Source: Neoarius graeffei
Taxonomy: Eukaryota > Chordata > Actinopteri > Siluriformes > Ariidae
Length of the DNA stretch: 64,000 nt
Reading direction: 5' to 3'
Assembly (NCBI RefSeq): GCF_027579695.1
Contig: NC_083570.1
Location: 100,204,963 to 100,268,962, forward strand
Positions 54,041-64,000 of the stretch are shown here, in pieces. Below the pieces are notes generated by a model that made no database searches, was not told the DNA's origin, and saw only the letters and a list, made by a program, of their open reading frames with translations. The translations under genes were made by a program, and so were the position numbers. Positions within the stretch are counted from its first letter, which is position 1, and each line of letters starts with the position of its first letter.

Positions 54041-54418
54041 GGCGGCACGGTGGTGTAGTGGTTAGCGCTGTCGCCTCACAGCAAGAAGGTCTGGGTTCGA
54101 GCCCCGTGGCCGGCGAGGGCCTTTCTGTGCGGAGTTTGCATGTTCTCTCCGTGTCCGCGTGGGTTTCCTCCGGGTGCTCCGGTTTCCCCCACAGTCCAAA
54201 GACATGCAGGTTAGGTTCACTGGCGACTCTAAATTGACCGTAGGTGTGAATGTGAGTGTGAATGGTTGTCTGTGTCTATGTGTCAGCCCTGTGATGACCT
54301 GGCGACTTGTCCAGGGTGTACCCCGCCTTTCACCCGTAGTCAGCTGGGATAGGCTCCAGCTTGCCTGCGACCCTGTAGAAGGATAAAGCGGCTAGAGATA
54401 ATGAGATGAGATGAGATG
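54041..54418 (+). mobile_element. tRNA-derived SINE, (GAGAT)n tail
   Basis: Clean copy with head GGCGGCACGGTGGTGTAGTG, B box GGGTTCGAGCC, body CTAAATTGACCGTAGGTGTG and CTGGCGACTTGTCCAGGGTG, tail GAGATGAGATGAGATG. No obvious target duplication. Confidence 0.9.
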
Positions 54419-56122
54419 GATTAGAGAACAACAGGCCGAATAGGGTTACGGTCTGCTAACGTAACACATTCAGCTACATGATGCATAGACAACGAACTGA
54501 GTACGTGTCTGGTATGTTAATGTAGCATATTAACAGTTATTCAGATAACTATAGCATAAAGAACATGCTAACAAGTTTACCAAACCATCAGTCTCACTCC
54601 AAATCACTAAATCCATTGAATTCTTCATCCTCAGTGTCAATTCTAAACAAATCTGCCAACTCCGGAGGTAGACGAAGCGCCGCTTCCTCTTCTGCGTCGC
54701 TTTTGTCAGACTCGTCATCAGTTGCAGTTCTAATTATTCCGGCCTTTCTGAATCCCGACAGGATGGTTTCGGTTGTCACTGAAGCCCATGCTTTGTCGAT
54801 CCATCCAATGACTTCCAGGAAAGTTGCGTGGCACATTCTCCCGGTTGCCGTGAAGCTGTGCTCTTCATCCATCATCCACTGCTCCCACAGGTTATGCAAG
54901 ACTGCTTTAAAGCTCCAGTTCATGGAGATGTCAAGTGGCTGGAGTATTTTGGTTAAGCCTCCAGGGATGATGGCAGGTATGGAGTTGAAAACTTTTAATT
55001 TATCTTTGAACTGTGGCGTGATGTGTGCTTGCATGCTGTCCATCACAAGCAGGGCTTTGCGTGTTCTAAAGAAGCCATCCGGACACTTAGTGTAGCACTT
55101 CGTAAGCCATAAGTTCATTATTTCTTGATCCATCCACCCTTTCTCATTCACGGTGATGGCAACTGAGGGGGATTGGATTTTTGGCATGGTTTTTCGTTTG
55201 AAAATGACCATTGGTGGCAATTTTGATCCATCTCCACAACATGCCAGCACCACTGTGAAGTGTGATTTCTCATGACCAGTTGTTACTATATTCACACTCT
55301 TTAGCCCTTTCTCTGCGACACTTCGGCCCATGGGAATGTCAAATGTGAGGGGGACCTCATCCATGTTAATAATATGATCCGGTGTCACATTGTGCTCAGT
55401 TACATGCTTTTCAACGAACTCACTGAAACTGTTGACCTTGGCTTGGAAGTCTGCTGGCAGTTTTTGGGACATCGTTGTCCTTGCTCTGATAGAGAGGCGG
55501 TTGCGTTGCATGAAGCGGTAACACCAAGAAGGTCCTCCTGCAAAGTCATTTATATTCATCACCTTGGCAACTACCTGGGTGTGGAGACGCAACTGCACTG
55601 TTGACAAGCCTCTCCCGGCAGCACGTTGTTCAAGCACCCATGTGCGAACTCGTTCCTCTAGCTGTGGCCACCTAGCTTTTAGCCCGCGATTAGCTTTTTT
55701 TGTTTTCTTCATTGCAGTAAGAGTAACCTCCGCTTTTCGCCAGTCCCTCACAAGTTTCTCGCTCACTCCAAATTTTCTTTCTGCTGCTCGATTACCATTT
55801 TCGGCTGCATATTTCACTACTTGCAGCTTGTAATCTGCAGAATATGATTTTCTTTTTGATGGGATTTTTTTCAGCCCTTCTCAGTTGTCTTTATAAGTTA
55901 CCGGTAATGTTGAAAATTTAAATTTTCAGTGGTACAGAAGTAGCAGGTACAGGTACACAAGCCTCGAGTGCCCTCTTGCAGTTGTCAGTGTGAAAATAAC
56001 GAACATGTGAAATTATATAATAATGTGTTAATAATTTCACATATAAGTCGCTCCGCAGTATAAGTCGCATCCCCGGCCAAACTATGAAAAAAAGTGTGAC
56101 TTATAGTCCGGAAAATACTGTA
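54419..56122 (-). mobile_element. pogo/Tigger-like DNA transposon, 3' end missing
   Basis: The minus-strand start ACAGTATTTTCCGGACTATA (56122) followed by GACTTATACTGCGGAGCGAC-type repeats is a Tigger-like terminus. The matching terminus at the other side is not found; the SINE at 54041-54418 lies there. The transposase frame is intact apart from its start codon. Confidence 0.75.
54594..55817 (-). CDS. pogo/Tigger-like transposase (DDE_1), long open frame, start lost
   Basis: A 407-codon frame. N-terminus: psq/CENP-B-type HTH (AAENGNRAAERKFGVSEKLV, RDWRK) and a second HTH (WCYRFMQRNRLSIRARTT). Catalytic core: INMDEVPLTFD (first D), ALLVMDSMQAH (second D), ILQPLDISMN (third D), with GHEKSHFTVVLACCGDGSKL between. 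C-terminal acidic tail (TEDEEFNGFSDLE). The listed start is GTG; the frame stays open upstream through PSKRKSYSADYKLQVV, and the expected ATG before PSKRK reads ATC, so the natural start is probably mutated. The domain resembles POGK-type proteins, but the nearby terminus marks it as a transposon. Confidence 0.85.
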   Translation of the reverse strand: MKYAAENGNRAAERKFGVSEKLVRDWRKAEVTLTAMKKTKKANRGLKARWPQLEERVRTWVLEQRAAGRGLSTVQLRLHTQVVAKVMNINDFAGGPSWCYRFMQRNRLSIRARTTMSQKLPADFQAKVNSFSEFVEKHVTEHNVTPDHIINMDEVPLTFDIPMGRSVAEKGLKSVNIVTTGHEKSHFTVVLACCGDGSKLPPMVIFKRKTMPKIQSPSVAITVNEKGWMDQEIMNLWLTKCYTKCPDGFFRTRKALLVMDSMQAHITPQFKDKLKVFNSIPAIIPGGLTKILQPLDISMNWSFKAVLHNLWEQWMMDEEHSFTATGRMCHATFLEVIGWIDKAWASVTTETILSGFRKAGIIRTATDDESDKSDAEEEAALRLPPELADLFRIDTEDEEFNGFSDLE

Positions 56123-56499
56123 TATTGAATTATTCCTTGGCTGCTATTGTTGCTATATCTGATCAGTACTAGTTCACTAATTCATGTCAGCTATTTCAAT
56201 AAATGGTATCTTTGGGATAAACTGTATCCTGTTTATGGTTACAGTAGAAGTGCCAACCTCTGCCAAGAAAAGTATTCTAATTGCCTTCACCCATTTGGTT
56301 GTATGAATGTTATAAATCTAGAGGAAATGTATTACATCAGAGCTACAATACTCAGTAAACTATAGCAACATCACCACCAAGTTATTCCACTGATTCCACT
56401 GATTTTAACAGTTTAGCTATAAACTATTAGACACTTGAAGTGATGATTAATGAATTTATGAGACTGATTCCTTTTTATATGAGACTGATTTGAATTAAT
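56123..56499. other. Unassigned sequence
   Basis: AT-rich; a short repeated segment (GAGACTGATTCCTTTTTATA) begins at 56460 and recurs at 56890 and 61003. Might be part of an LTR of the fossil to the right. Confidence 0.3.
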
Positions 56500-56865
56500 C
56501 TTATCTCATCTCATTATCCCTAGCCGCTTTATCCTGTTCTACAGGGTCGCAGGCAAGCTGGAGCCTATCCCAGCTGACTACAGGCGAAAGGCGGGGTACA
56601 ACCTGGACAAGTCGCCAGGTCATCACAGGGCTGACACATAGACACAGACAACCATTCACACTCACACCTACGGTCAATTTAGAGCCACCAGTTAACCTAA
56701 CCTGCATGCCTTTGGACTGTGGGGGAAACCGGAGCACCCGGAGGAAACCCACGTGGAGAACATGCAAACTCCGCACAGAAAGGCCCTCGCCGGCCACAGG
56801 GCTCGAACCCGGACCTTCTTGCTGTGAGGCAACAGTGCTAACCACTACACCACTGTGCCGCCCTC
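56500..56865 (-). mobile_element. tRNA-derived SINE, (GAGAT)n tail
   Basis: Minus-strand full copy flanked by the 12-bp duplication ATTTGAATTAAT (56488-56499, 56866-56877). Confidence 0.9.
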
Positions 56866-56879
56866 ATTTGAATTAATGA

Positions 56880-59800
56880 TTAATGAATTTATGAGACTGA
56901 TTCCTTTTTATATGAGACTGATTTGATAAGCTCCATTGCACCTACAGATTTCGGTGCCCCGTGTGAGGCTTGGTATTGTTGGCTTCAGTGATTTTTGTAG
57001 CAATAAAGGATAAATTTAGTGTTGAGCCATTCCAGGCCTCTACTCAGTAATAAGCTAGTCGAGTGGAATTGCCAAGGCTATACCAAAGTGTATTTTGGGC
57101 TAATTGCAGTGTAGTGATAGTGTTGTTTAACTAACAGTCTTATGTGCCAGTCATACTGTAAACACAGCTAGTAGGGAGTTAGTGACCGTACCACCAATAG
57201 CCATTGGTAGAAACACGTACAGTTGCCATAGTTAGTTGGCATATTTTGAGAGAGAGCAATAGTAAACAAAACCCCACAGGTTAGGAGCACCTGTGCATAG
57301 TAAACAAAACCCCGCAGGTTAGGACCTGTGTGTAGGCGCCTGTGTGTTTTCTTATTGTCACTGTTTGAGCACAGCCTGTCTGTCATCACCTCGTAGCCAT
57401 GGCATTATTTTATATTAAAAGGGGTAGGCCGAGAAATAGTGCCCATATCACTAGCTCATCAGGTATAGGTCCGTGCCCGAACCTAGCAGTCAGGACAAGC
57501 CACCGTAATTCCCCACATACCCCAGGAGGTGAAGAGGATAGCTCTCCTCCCCTGGAACTTATACCCCTGTCTGACCTCATCTCTGATCTCCTCAAAATCT
57601 CTCCTAAGGAAAGGGAAGAACTTGGGCAATTAACCCAGGATGAGTGTCAGACATGGATTGACAGCTTGATACAGCATGTGCAGAATCCCCAATGCGGTGC
57701 CATCACCTTCCAAGAGGTGGTAGGCAAGTTATTTCTGCTCCATCACCAACATACCCATTTGGAGCTGGAAACGCTCTGGGGGGAGAGCAAGGAGCTGAGC
57801 GCTAGCCGCGACCGGCTAGATGCAATGAATCAGACCCTGCATGATGAACTCAAGCTTACCAACGATTTGCTAGAGGAGTGTGCCAATAGACTCCAGCTAG
57901 TTGAACATTCTAGCAGGAAAGATGCTAGTGACCAGGCCCAGGAAGAAAGTCGCAAAATGCGCACCAGGGTCCAAGCGGTGTTTCATGCACCATCCATGGA
58001 GGCAAAGGCAGAAACAGAGCCAGTAGTTGGGGAAGGGGCAGAGTCTGACACAGACTCTGAAGATTTCTTGGTCGATCGCTAAGCGCCCCCCCTTTCCAAA
58101 CCAAAGTGCCAAGCTGCTGCCCCCTCCTGCAACCCCGGTGGAGCAGAATCATGCCCACCATCACTCAAGGAGCCCCCAAAGCTCCCAACCATTAAAAGGG
58201 GGAAGAAGAATGAGAAGTCTTCAGCAGTAAACCCCACCTACGAACACTCTTTCTCTTCTTTCTCTTCTTCTGATGAGTACCATGTGAGGTATCCCCCTCC
58301 ATCAAACTCATCATCAGGTAGCTCAGAGAGCAAACCTCCCCAAAGGTCCCGGAGGACCCAAAAGAACCGTTCCCCTGGCCTCCATATGTGCCAGCTTGAC
58401 TCCTTTGTAAAGGACATCGAGTGATTCGACCCTGATAAACAGAGTTACACGGTAAATGCCATTACCCATCGACAGGCCAGAGAGAGTCGCGAGGACTCCG
58501 ACACTAAGTTACAGACCGTTCGTCTAGGTCGACAGCCCGGTGGTGCTGACTTAGTTTCTATGCTGGAAAGAGACCCGGTGATCCAAAGAATCTGACAGTT
58601 AGTCACAGACCCCCAGGAGTTTCCAATCATGGCACCCATGCTGCAACAATCTCCAGATTTAAGTCACTTCCAGTACTTATGGCATTGCCTGAAAATGGAG
58701 AAAGGGTTGCTAGTGTATGGTCCCCATGGCAAGGGACCACCCCGGTGGGGTCTCCCCAGTCCAAAGGGGGGTTGTCATTCCACCTTTCTTTTCTTTTTTT
58801 TCCGTTACATGCGTCGCTAACCTCATAGGCATGCACCACCATTAAGTATTCACCCAGAAATCTAACAGAACCTTTGTCCAACAGGACCAGCTGCAGGGCC
58901 TAGGCAGAACCCTGCAGGGAACCATTCTCACAGTCAATGTGCACTCAGCATTAATAAATAACACCCTGCACGCTTTAGACACATTGTCAGGAATTGTATG
59001 GTCAGATATAACCTATGTGCGTGTAATTAGAGATCTGATGCAGGGCTCGTTCAGAGAAGTTAGTAGCTCAGTTAACAACTTAAGTGGTGGAAAAATCCCT
59101 CCTTACTTAGTTCCTGTTAGCATGGTTGAGAACATACTGAAAGCTACTACCACCACTAGTGTATATACCTCACAAGTACACCTGGCATATAGTCTTGCAG
59201 TGTTTGAAATACCCGTCTGCAGTCTGCATTTTGCAGAATGATTTTCAAGATTGCAGAAGAAAAATTAAACAACCTGCAATTTTGCAGGATGAAAAAATCA
59301 GGCTCGGGATTCAATGGTTCTCAATTTAGCAAACTAGTGGTGCTGTAAATAAACTGAAACCTGCGCCGCGCGAACCCGACGGCGTTTTCCAGGTCAAAGT
59401 TGAGCAATATTTACATAATACCGACGAAAGGCGACGACAACTAAATAAGGGCAGTTGCCATTTTCCAATGTAAGATTTCGTCACTTTTAATACCCACCGG
59501 GAGGACCCGACAACTACCTTAGCAGTGTTCGGCAGTTTCCGCCATGCATCTCCCAGAATTCAATGCGGCACAACAAACATGGCTCCCAAGAAGAAGATTG
59601 TTTCTTCGGGGCAAGAGTCTGACAAAAACGCCAAGAAAACAAGGATGATTTTGTCGTATCTCAGCGAAACCGGCAGCCAGCGTGACTCCAACAACAACAG
59701 CGACAGATCGAGCATCCGCGAGGGTGCAAAATTATACTGATATTATATCCCTTTTGAAGACAGCAACAGTATTTTACCTTTATTCATAGATACTTTTGAA

Positions 59801-61060
59801 TATTTTGTTTTCTCATACCAAGCTACACTAATACATGTTTTGTGTACATGTTCTATTTTTATTTTTTTTACTAGTGCTGTCTTGCCTGTGGTGCAGACTA
59901 GCACAAAGTAAAACAGTTGCCCTGTAAGACAAAGCTCATAGGTTCAGTTCTGTAGCTCTCAGTAGTTCTGTAGCTCTCAGTTCTGCCATGATTAGTTTGT
60001 ACCCAGTTCTCTGTTGTTGGTTTAGAGCAGTGAAGCCCCTGCAGTAGTTCTTAGTTCAGTTCATGACCTTGCACTTTAGAAGCCAGGCAAGCACAATGAA
60101 CCCAAACGTCTTTCCATTTGCCAGTTGGGTTTTATTCCTTAATGGCGTCAATTCTTTGCATCATCGTAAGATGTAACAGAGTGTAGAATTGAAACCTTGC
60201 TTTCAATTTAAAACTACAGGTTGCAGATGCAAACACTGAATGAAATACATTTTGGGTAACAATCTATTGTTCAAGCTAGAAACTTAATCTTGACAAAATG
60301 TAACATGACGTGTAACATGAAAATGAATGTTTTGTTTCTTGAAGAACAGTTGTATTTTATTTTTTATTGTGGTGATACCTTTATTAGTATGTTGTGTGGA
60401 AGGATAATGTGTGGGTGTGATAACTAGTACATTTATGAATTAGTTGGTATACTTCAAGTTGTAGTAGCCCGTAGTGTCAGGGCGAGGGGGATGAAAGACC
60501 TGTGGAGGTATCATGGAATGATAACTTTGCTGCAGAGAAGGATCTGTGAAGACTGAAATTAAAAATAGAGTGAGAGAATAAAGAATTACAGTAATGCTAT
60601 GAGTTGTAAAGCTAGATATGATGTAAATATAGGCATTATTAGGTTGAGAAGGGTGTAGTATGGAGGCTTGTGTATTTGCAGAAAATATTTCCACATTGCA
60701 GAACAAAATTTTGACATTCTGCAATATTGCAGAACACTGGAAAAAAGTATTTCGACCACTGGTCTTGACAGTGCTATTCCCATATTTGTTAACCCGCAAG
60801 ACCTGGAAATAGGATTCATACTTAATCTACCCATCATTGAGAGACAGAACATCTATAGGTTGAAATCTGTCCTAAACGTAGACTTCTGGAAAGACAATAT
60901 CCACATACATGCTACACAAACACATACAAACACTACAAATCAAACTTGACTCCCTAGTCAAGGTACCCGACAGCTGGAAGCGCTGCAGTGTCCGGTACAA
61001 TTGACTGATTCCTTTTTATACGAGACTGATTTGATAAGCCCATTGCACCTACACTATAGC
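56880..61060 (+). mobile_element. Retrovirus-like / LTR element fossil with gag-like ORF
   Basis: A segment ending CATTGCACCTACA recurs at both sides (about 56890-56953 and 61003-61053) and is followed on the left by a primer-binding-site-like GGTGCCCCGTGTGAGGC (56962-56978). The internal part has a 227-codon gag-like frame (57399-58082) with a leucine/glutamate-rich, probably coiled-coil segment, followed by proline- and serine-rich sequence, and an env-like frame around 58939-59197 resumed at 60762-60950. No RT or integrase is recognised. Broken at several places and interrupted by a hAT. Family uncertain. Confidence 0.4.
59198..60761 (+). mobile_element. hAT-like element inserted in the retrovirus-like fossil
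   Basis: Ends CAGTGTTTGAAATAC and, inverted, CAGTGGTCGAAATAC, with GTCTTG repeated on both sides (6 bp exact; 8 bp with one mismatch). Multiple TGCAGAAT motifs lie near both ends. A short frame at 59579-59740 (APKKKIVSSGQESDKNAKKT) may be the N-terminus of a former protein with a nuclear-localisation-like KKK; the rest is non-coding. Confidence 0.65.
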
Positions 61061-61550
61061 TACCACTTGTAAAAACACGAAAGGTGCTCCAGAGGTTTGT
61101 CTGTTCTGGGCTTCTGTAGAAACATGGCAGCATAGCATGGCGGATTCTTTGGAAGAGGATCCACTCCCTATGTAGATATAAAGGGATCATTCTAAGCTTA
61201 TGAAAACACATGTAATTACACACGAACAGTGATGGGGAATAACGGCGTTAGAAATAAACGGCATTACTAACGGCGTTACTTTTTTTAGTAACGAGTAATC
61301 TAACTAATTACTTTTTACATCGTTATAACGCTGTTCCCGTTACTTACAATAAAATACTATGCGTTACTTTATTAAAGCTGTTCTCATCTGGCACACTGCT
61401 CGTTCAGCCTTTCTTTACTCTGCTTTCGTGTGGGGCGGGGAGACATGAGACAACGGCACAGTAAGCCAATCAGAGTAGATTTGGACAACATACGTAGGTA
61501 GGCCACGCCTACTGCACTACTGCGCGCTCTTTCAATCGGAAGACACAGCG

Positions 61551-61700
61551 ATGGCGAGCAGTCAGCCCAAGACTGCGTTTTCACATTGGAAATACAGCCA
61601 TTACTTTTCATTACTTGAAATAAAAGGCAAGAGTGTTTACGTGCAATGCACATTATGTCGAGGAACAAAGCGTTTGTCCTCGTCAGTGGCCAGTAATTAG
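61551..61700 (+). pseudogene. hAT transposase N-terminus (BED-like)
   Basis: A 49-codon frame MASSQPKTAFSHW... containing YFSLLEIKGKSVYVQCTLC, which resembles the start of a BED zinc finger of fish hAT transposases (CxxC pair seen; the His pair is lost after the TAG at 61698). The catalytic domain is absent. Confidence 0.6.
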
Positions 61701-61931
61701 TAACATAATTTTAATAACTACAAAAATATATCACATTTGATAGATGTCTTATCTCACATTGTCCCACAAAATTATTAATATAGTGTAGATAACATTACTA
61801 ATTGGTTCTGTTAAGTGTCCATTTCAGTCATTAAACACATTTAACATTCACTTTTATTATGAATTGAATTTGATTTTTTTTTGAGGGGGAACAAAATGTA
61901 ACGGAATAATTACTTTCCTTGGTAATTAGTT

Positions 61932-62803
61932 AGGATGCAGTGCTGCAGCACTGCAACTATTGTTCTTCTACGTGTTTCTTCTTCTTCTTCTTCTTCTTCT
62001 TCCTCCTACGCAAATTTCGATTTCGAATAACTCAATAACCGTACGTCGCACACAGACAAACAGTATATCAAAACGTGCGGCTCGATCGGACTCGCTATAC
62101 TATTATTTTTCTCTACAGAATATGATTTTTTCGCGACGTAGTCGCGAAAAAATCGTGGAAAAACCCCCCATTCATTTCTATGGAATTAATTGAAAAAAAG
62201 CACTTTTTCAACGTTTTTCAAACGTCCACTGCTCTGGCATGCTTTAACCTAGAGACGTGATTCAAACTCTAAAACGTAGGAAAACTTCTCCTCTGTGGAT
62301 CTGGCATTCAACTTTTCTGCTAGGTTCTACACTTTCGGATCAGTCCCGGCTCAACTGCCATGTGGGTTCTGGGAGAAAATCCAGCTTTTGAATGGGTGTC
62401 TATTGCGTTACACACCAGTGAAGCTCGTTAACTTAGAGTGGAGAGAGGTTGAAAATAAAGCTCAAACTTTCTCGCTTAAACTGTGTTTTCAGCCACAAAT
62501 TTCACTCTACAGACATGATTTTCTCAAAAGTAGTAGTAAAACTTGTCCTGATTCACACAATGTGTCTACCTAAATGATAGGATTTACAGTTTTTGAATGA
62601 CAAGCATCAAACTGAGGACAGGGCAGCTGACAGGCCTCATTGACACCCATTATAAACGTGAGAGAAAAGTCACTCGTTTTTAAATCGCTCTATCGGCTGC
62701 TGTCTCAATCACACACATAATCATTGCATTGAAACATCATTGCAGGTCACACATTCACGGCCAGCAAACATGCGTGACCGAATTGCTTCGCGCACTGCAT
62801 CCT
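61932..62803. mobile_element. Nested inverted-repeat element (AGGATGCAGTGC ends)
   Basis: Starts AGGATGCAGTGCTGCAGCAC and ends CGCGCACTGCATCCT, 12-bp inverted ends. It holds a (TTC)n run (61976-62002) and a CGCGACGTAGTCGCG palindrome (62133-62147). This type of sequence is common in fish genomes; no transposase. The frame at 62295-62573 is not supported. Confidence 0.6.
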
Positions 62804-62950
62804 CTCACAATTTACCCCGGGGAATTGTCCGGTCTAGTTACTTTTATGACAAAGTAACTCCGTTACTAACTCAGTTACTTTTTGGGAAAAGTAACTAGTA
62901 ACTATAACTAATTACTTTTTGAAAGTAAAGTGCCCAACACCGCACACGAA

Positions 62951-63425
62951 TGAAAACAGACTTATAAATACTATATTCCATTTCTTCTAATAGATCCCCA
63001 TAAATCCTACATAGTGCACATTTAAAGCGCTGTTTAGAAATGATGTCTTAAAAGGGGTGTCTAATTTTATCCAGAAAGGGCCAGTGTGGGTGCAGGTTTT
63101 CAATTCTATCAAGCAGAAGCCACAACTAGAATAAGAACCAAATGTTTTTGGAAAAGCTTGGACACCCCTTGGCTCAACTTTGAAAGTTGTCCCCTCTAAG
63201 ATGGTGGTGACGTTGACGTATTTACTCTACTTCTGGGTCATCTCTGGTCTGCATCGTAGCTTTAAAAGTAAACTGACTCTGCCCCATTGCGTTTTTATAT
63301 ATATATTTATGAATACTAGGTTCCATTTCTGCTAATCGTCGTTGTCATCACTGCTGAACCCAATCCAGGCTTGAGGTGAACCATGTTTGGTTGACTTGGC
63401 CAGAATTGCAGCAGTAATGTGGCCA
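62951..63425. repeat. Left copy of a local direct repeat
   Basis: Segments such as CCCATAAATCCTACATAGTG (62998) and AGTGTGGGTGCAGGTTTTCA recur, diverged, at 63690-64000. Unclassified; no gene. Confidence 0.5.
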
Positions 63426-63439
63426 GTTCCTTTCTGTGC

Positions 63440-63440
63440 A

Positions 63441-63507
<67 letters not shown>
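63440..63507 (+). repeat. (CT)n(CA)n microsatellite
   Basis: A CT run then about 23 CA dinucleotides, immediately before a SINE remnant. ORFs reading poly-Thr/His or poly-Cys/Val are artefacts. Confidence 0.95.
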
Positions 63508-63510
<3 letters not shown>

Positions 63511-63677
63511 GGGGCAATTTAGAAAAGCCAGTTAACCTAACTGCATGTATTTGGACTGTGGGGGAAACCCACACAGACACAGGGAGAACATGTAGACTCC
63601 ATATAGAAAGGCCCCCGTCAGCCACTGGGCTCGAGCTCAGATACTTCTTGCTAACCACTACACCACCGTGCCACCCA
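63508..63677 (-). mobile_element. tRNA SINE, 5' half, decayed
   Basis: Minus strand: GGGTGGCACGGTGGTGTAGT, AGCCCAGTGGCTGACGGGGG and CAGTCCAAATACATGCAGTT; head and middle of the SINE types seen elsewhere, ending in the microsatellite. Confidence 0.75.
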
Positions 63678-64000
63678 TTTCTGCTAACAGATCCCCCTAA
63701 ATCCTACATAGTGCATAATTTAAAGCCCTGTTTAAAAGTGATGTCTTAAAAGGGGTATCAAGGTCAAAGCTTTTTTATTATCATTTCAACCACAGTTGGT
63801 ACAGTGCACAGTTAAAACGAAACAACATTTCTCCAGGACCATGGTGCTATGTTAAACATCAAAGGACTACAAATACAAAATGGGATGGAGTCAGTTTACT
63901 TGTTGAGCTACAATTTAAAAGTAAAATTACACTTGGGTGTCCAGTTTTATCCATAAAGAGCTGGTGTGGGTGCAGGTTTCCATTCCTATCAAGTAGAAGC
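63678..64000. repeat. Right copy of the local direct repeat with a LINE-tail-like insert
   Basis: Repeats the 62980-63115 sequence (CCTAAATCCTACATAGTGCA). An insert at about 63749-63890 (TCAAGGTCAAAGC, AAACGAAACAACATTTCTCC, AGGACCATGGTGCTA) looks like a fish LINE/SINE 3' tail in reverse. Runs off the window. Confidence 0.45.

Larger units (their letters stand above)
61227..62942 (+). mobile_element. hAT element with an N-terminal BED-finger remnant
   Basis: Ends CAGTGATGGGGAATAACG and, inverted, CGGTGTTGGGCACTTTAC, with an exact 8-bp duplication CACACGAA (61219-61226, 62943-62950). Subterminal TAACGGCGTTA and AGTAACTAGTAAC repeats. It contains a nested inverted-repeat element (61932-62803). 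Confidence 0.88.

Noticed and set aside
62295-62573. 92-codon frame as a small host gene
   Set aside because: Lies wholly inside a nested inverted-repeat transposon, with no domain or start context.
63316-63507. Poly-Cys/Val frame with an Arg/Glu tail
   Set aside because: Translation of the (CA)n(CT)n microsatellite.

Overview
The window is repeat-dense teleost fish DNA. The fish assignment rests on the element families: Rex3 (RTE clade) and L2-type LINEs, DANA/Mermaid-like and V-SINE-like tRNA SINEs, Tc1 elements with fish-type ends, hAT elements with CAGTG or TAGGGATGTCCC ends, a DIRS element and a Gmr1-like Ty3/gypsy element. The two tRNA SINE types would fit a catfish or related otophysan, but the sequence alone does not settle the species. 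I see no ordinary host protein-coding gene. Family names are recalled from general knowledge; no database was searched.

Left third (1-22137). After a hAT end (1-800) comes a tandem array: a 5'-truncated L2 LINE tail, then two complete units (2126-13671 and 13672-22010) that share one breakpoint. Without later insertions both units are about 7.2 kb. Each unit carries four copies of a sequence that I recognise as U4 spliceosomal snRNA, in alternating orientation (-,+,-,+). The best copies keep the Sm site and terminal stem-loop. Most copies have a PSE-like element starting 62 bp upstream and a 3'-box-like motif downstream, which is the layout of vertebrate snRNA genes. Two of the four copies in each unit form a divergent pair with matching promoter modules. 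The units also contain a TA-flanked inverted-repeat DNA element. Each unit has its own private insertions: in the first a recent Rex3 (8169-11386, 181-bp identical target duplications, one premature stop) and a 934-bp element; in the second, three SINEs.

Middle (20620-41045). A broken DIRS element spans about 20620-35480. It is interrupted by an L2 LINE, by an LTR element (23520-29256) that itself contains a full-length Rex3, by a half Tc1, by a complete Tc1 with an intact 340-aa DD34E transposase, and by a truncated Rex3. It is followed by a long minus-strand L2 LINE and a damaged Tc1.

Right part (41046-64000). A Rex1-like LINE is split by a young, broken Ty3/gypsy element (41885-48360, TSD atgat) whose integrase lies before reverse transcriptase, as in the Gmr1 group. 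That element contains a 5'-inverted Rex3 and a hAT. Then come another L2 LINE, several SINEs, three hAT elements with target duplications, a pogo/Tigger-like element with a 407-aa open frame, and a retrovirus-like fossil with a gag-like ORF.

The host-relevant content is the U4 array; nearly everything else is layered transposon sequence whose nesting gives a relative chronology.
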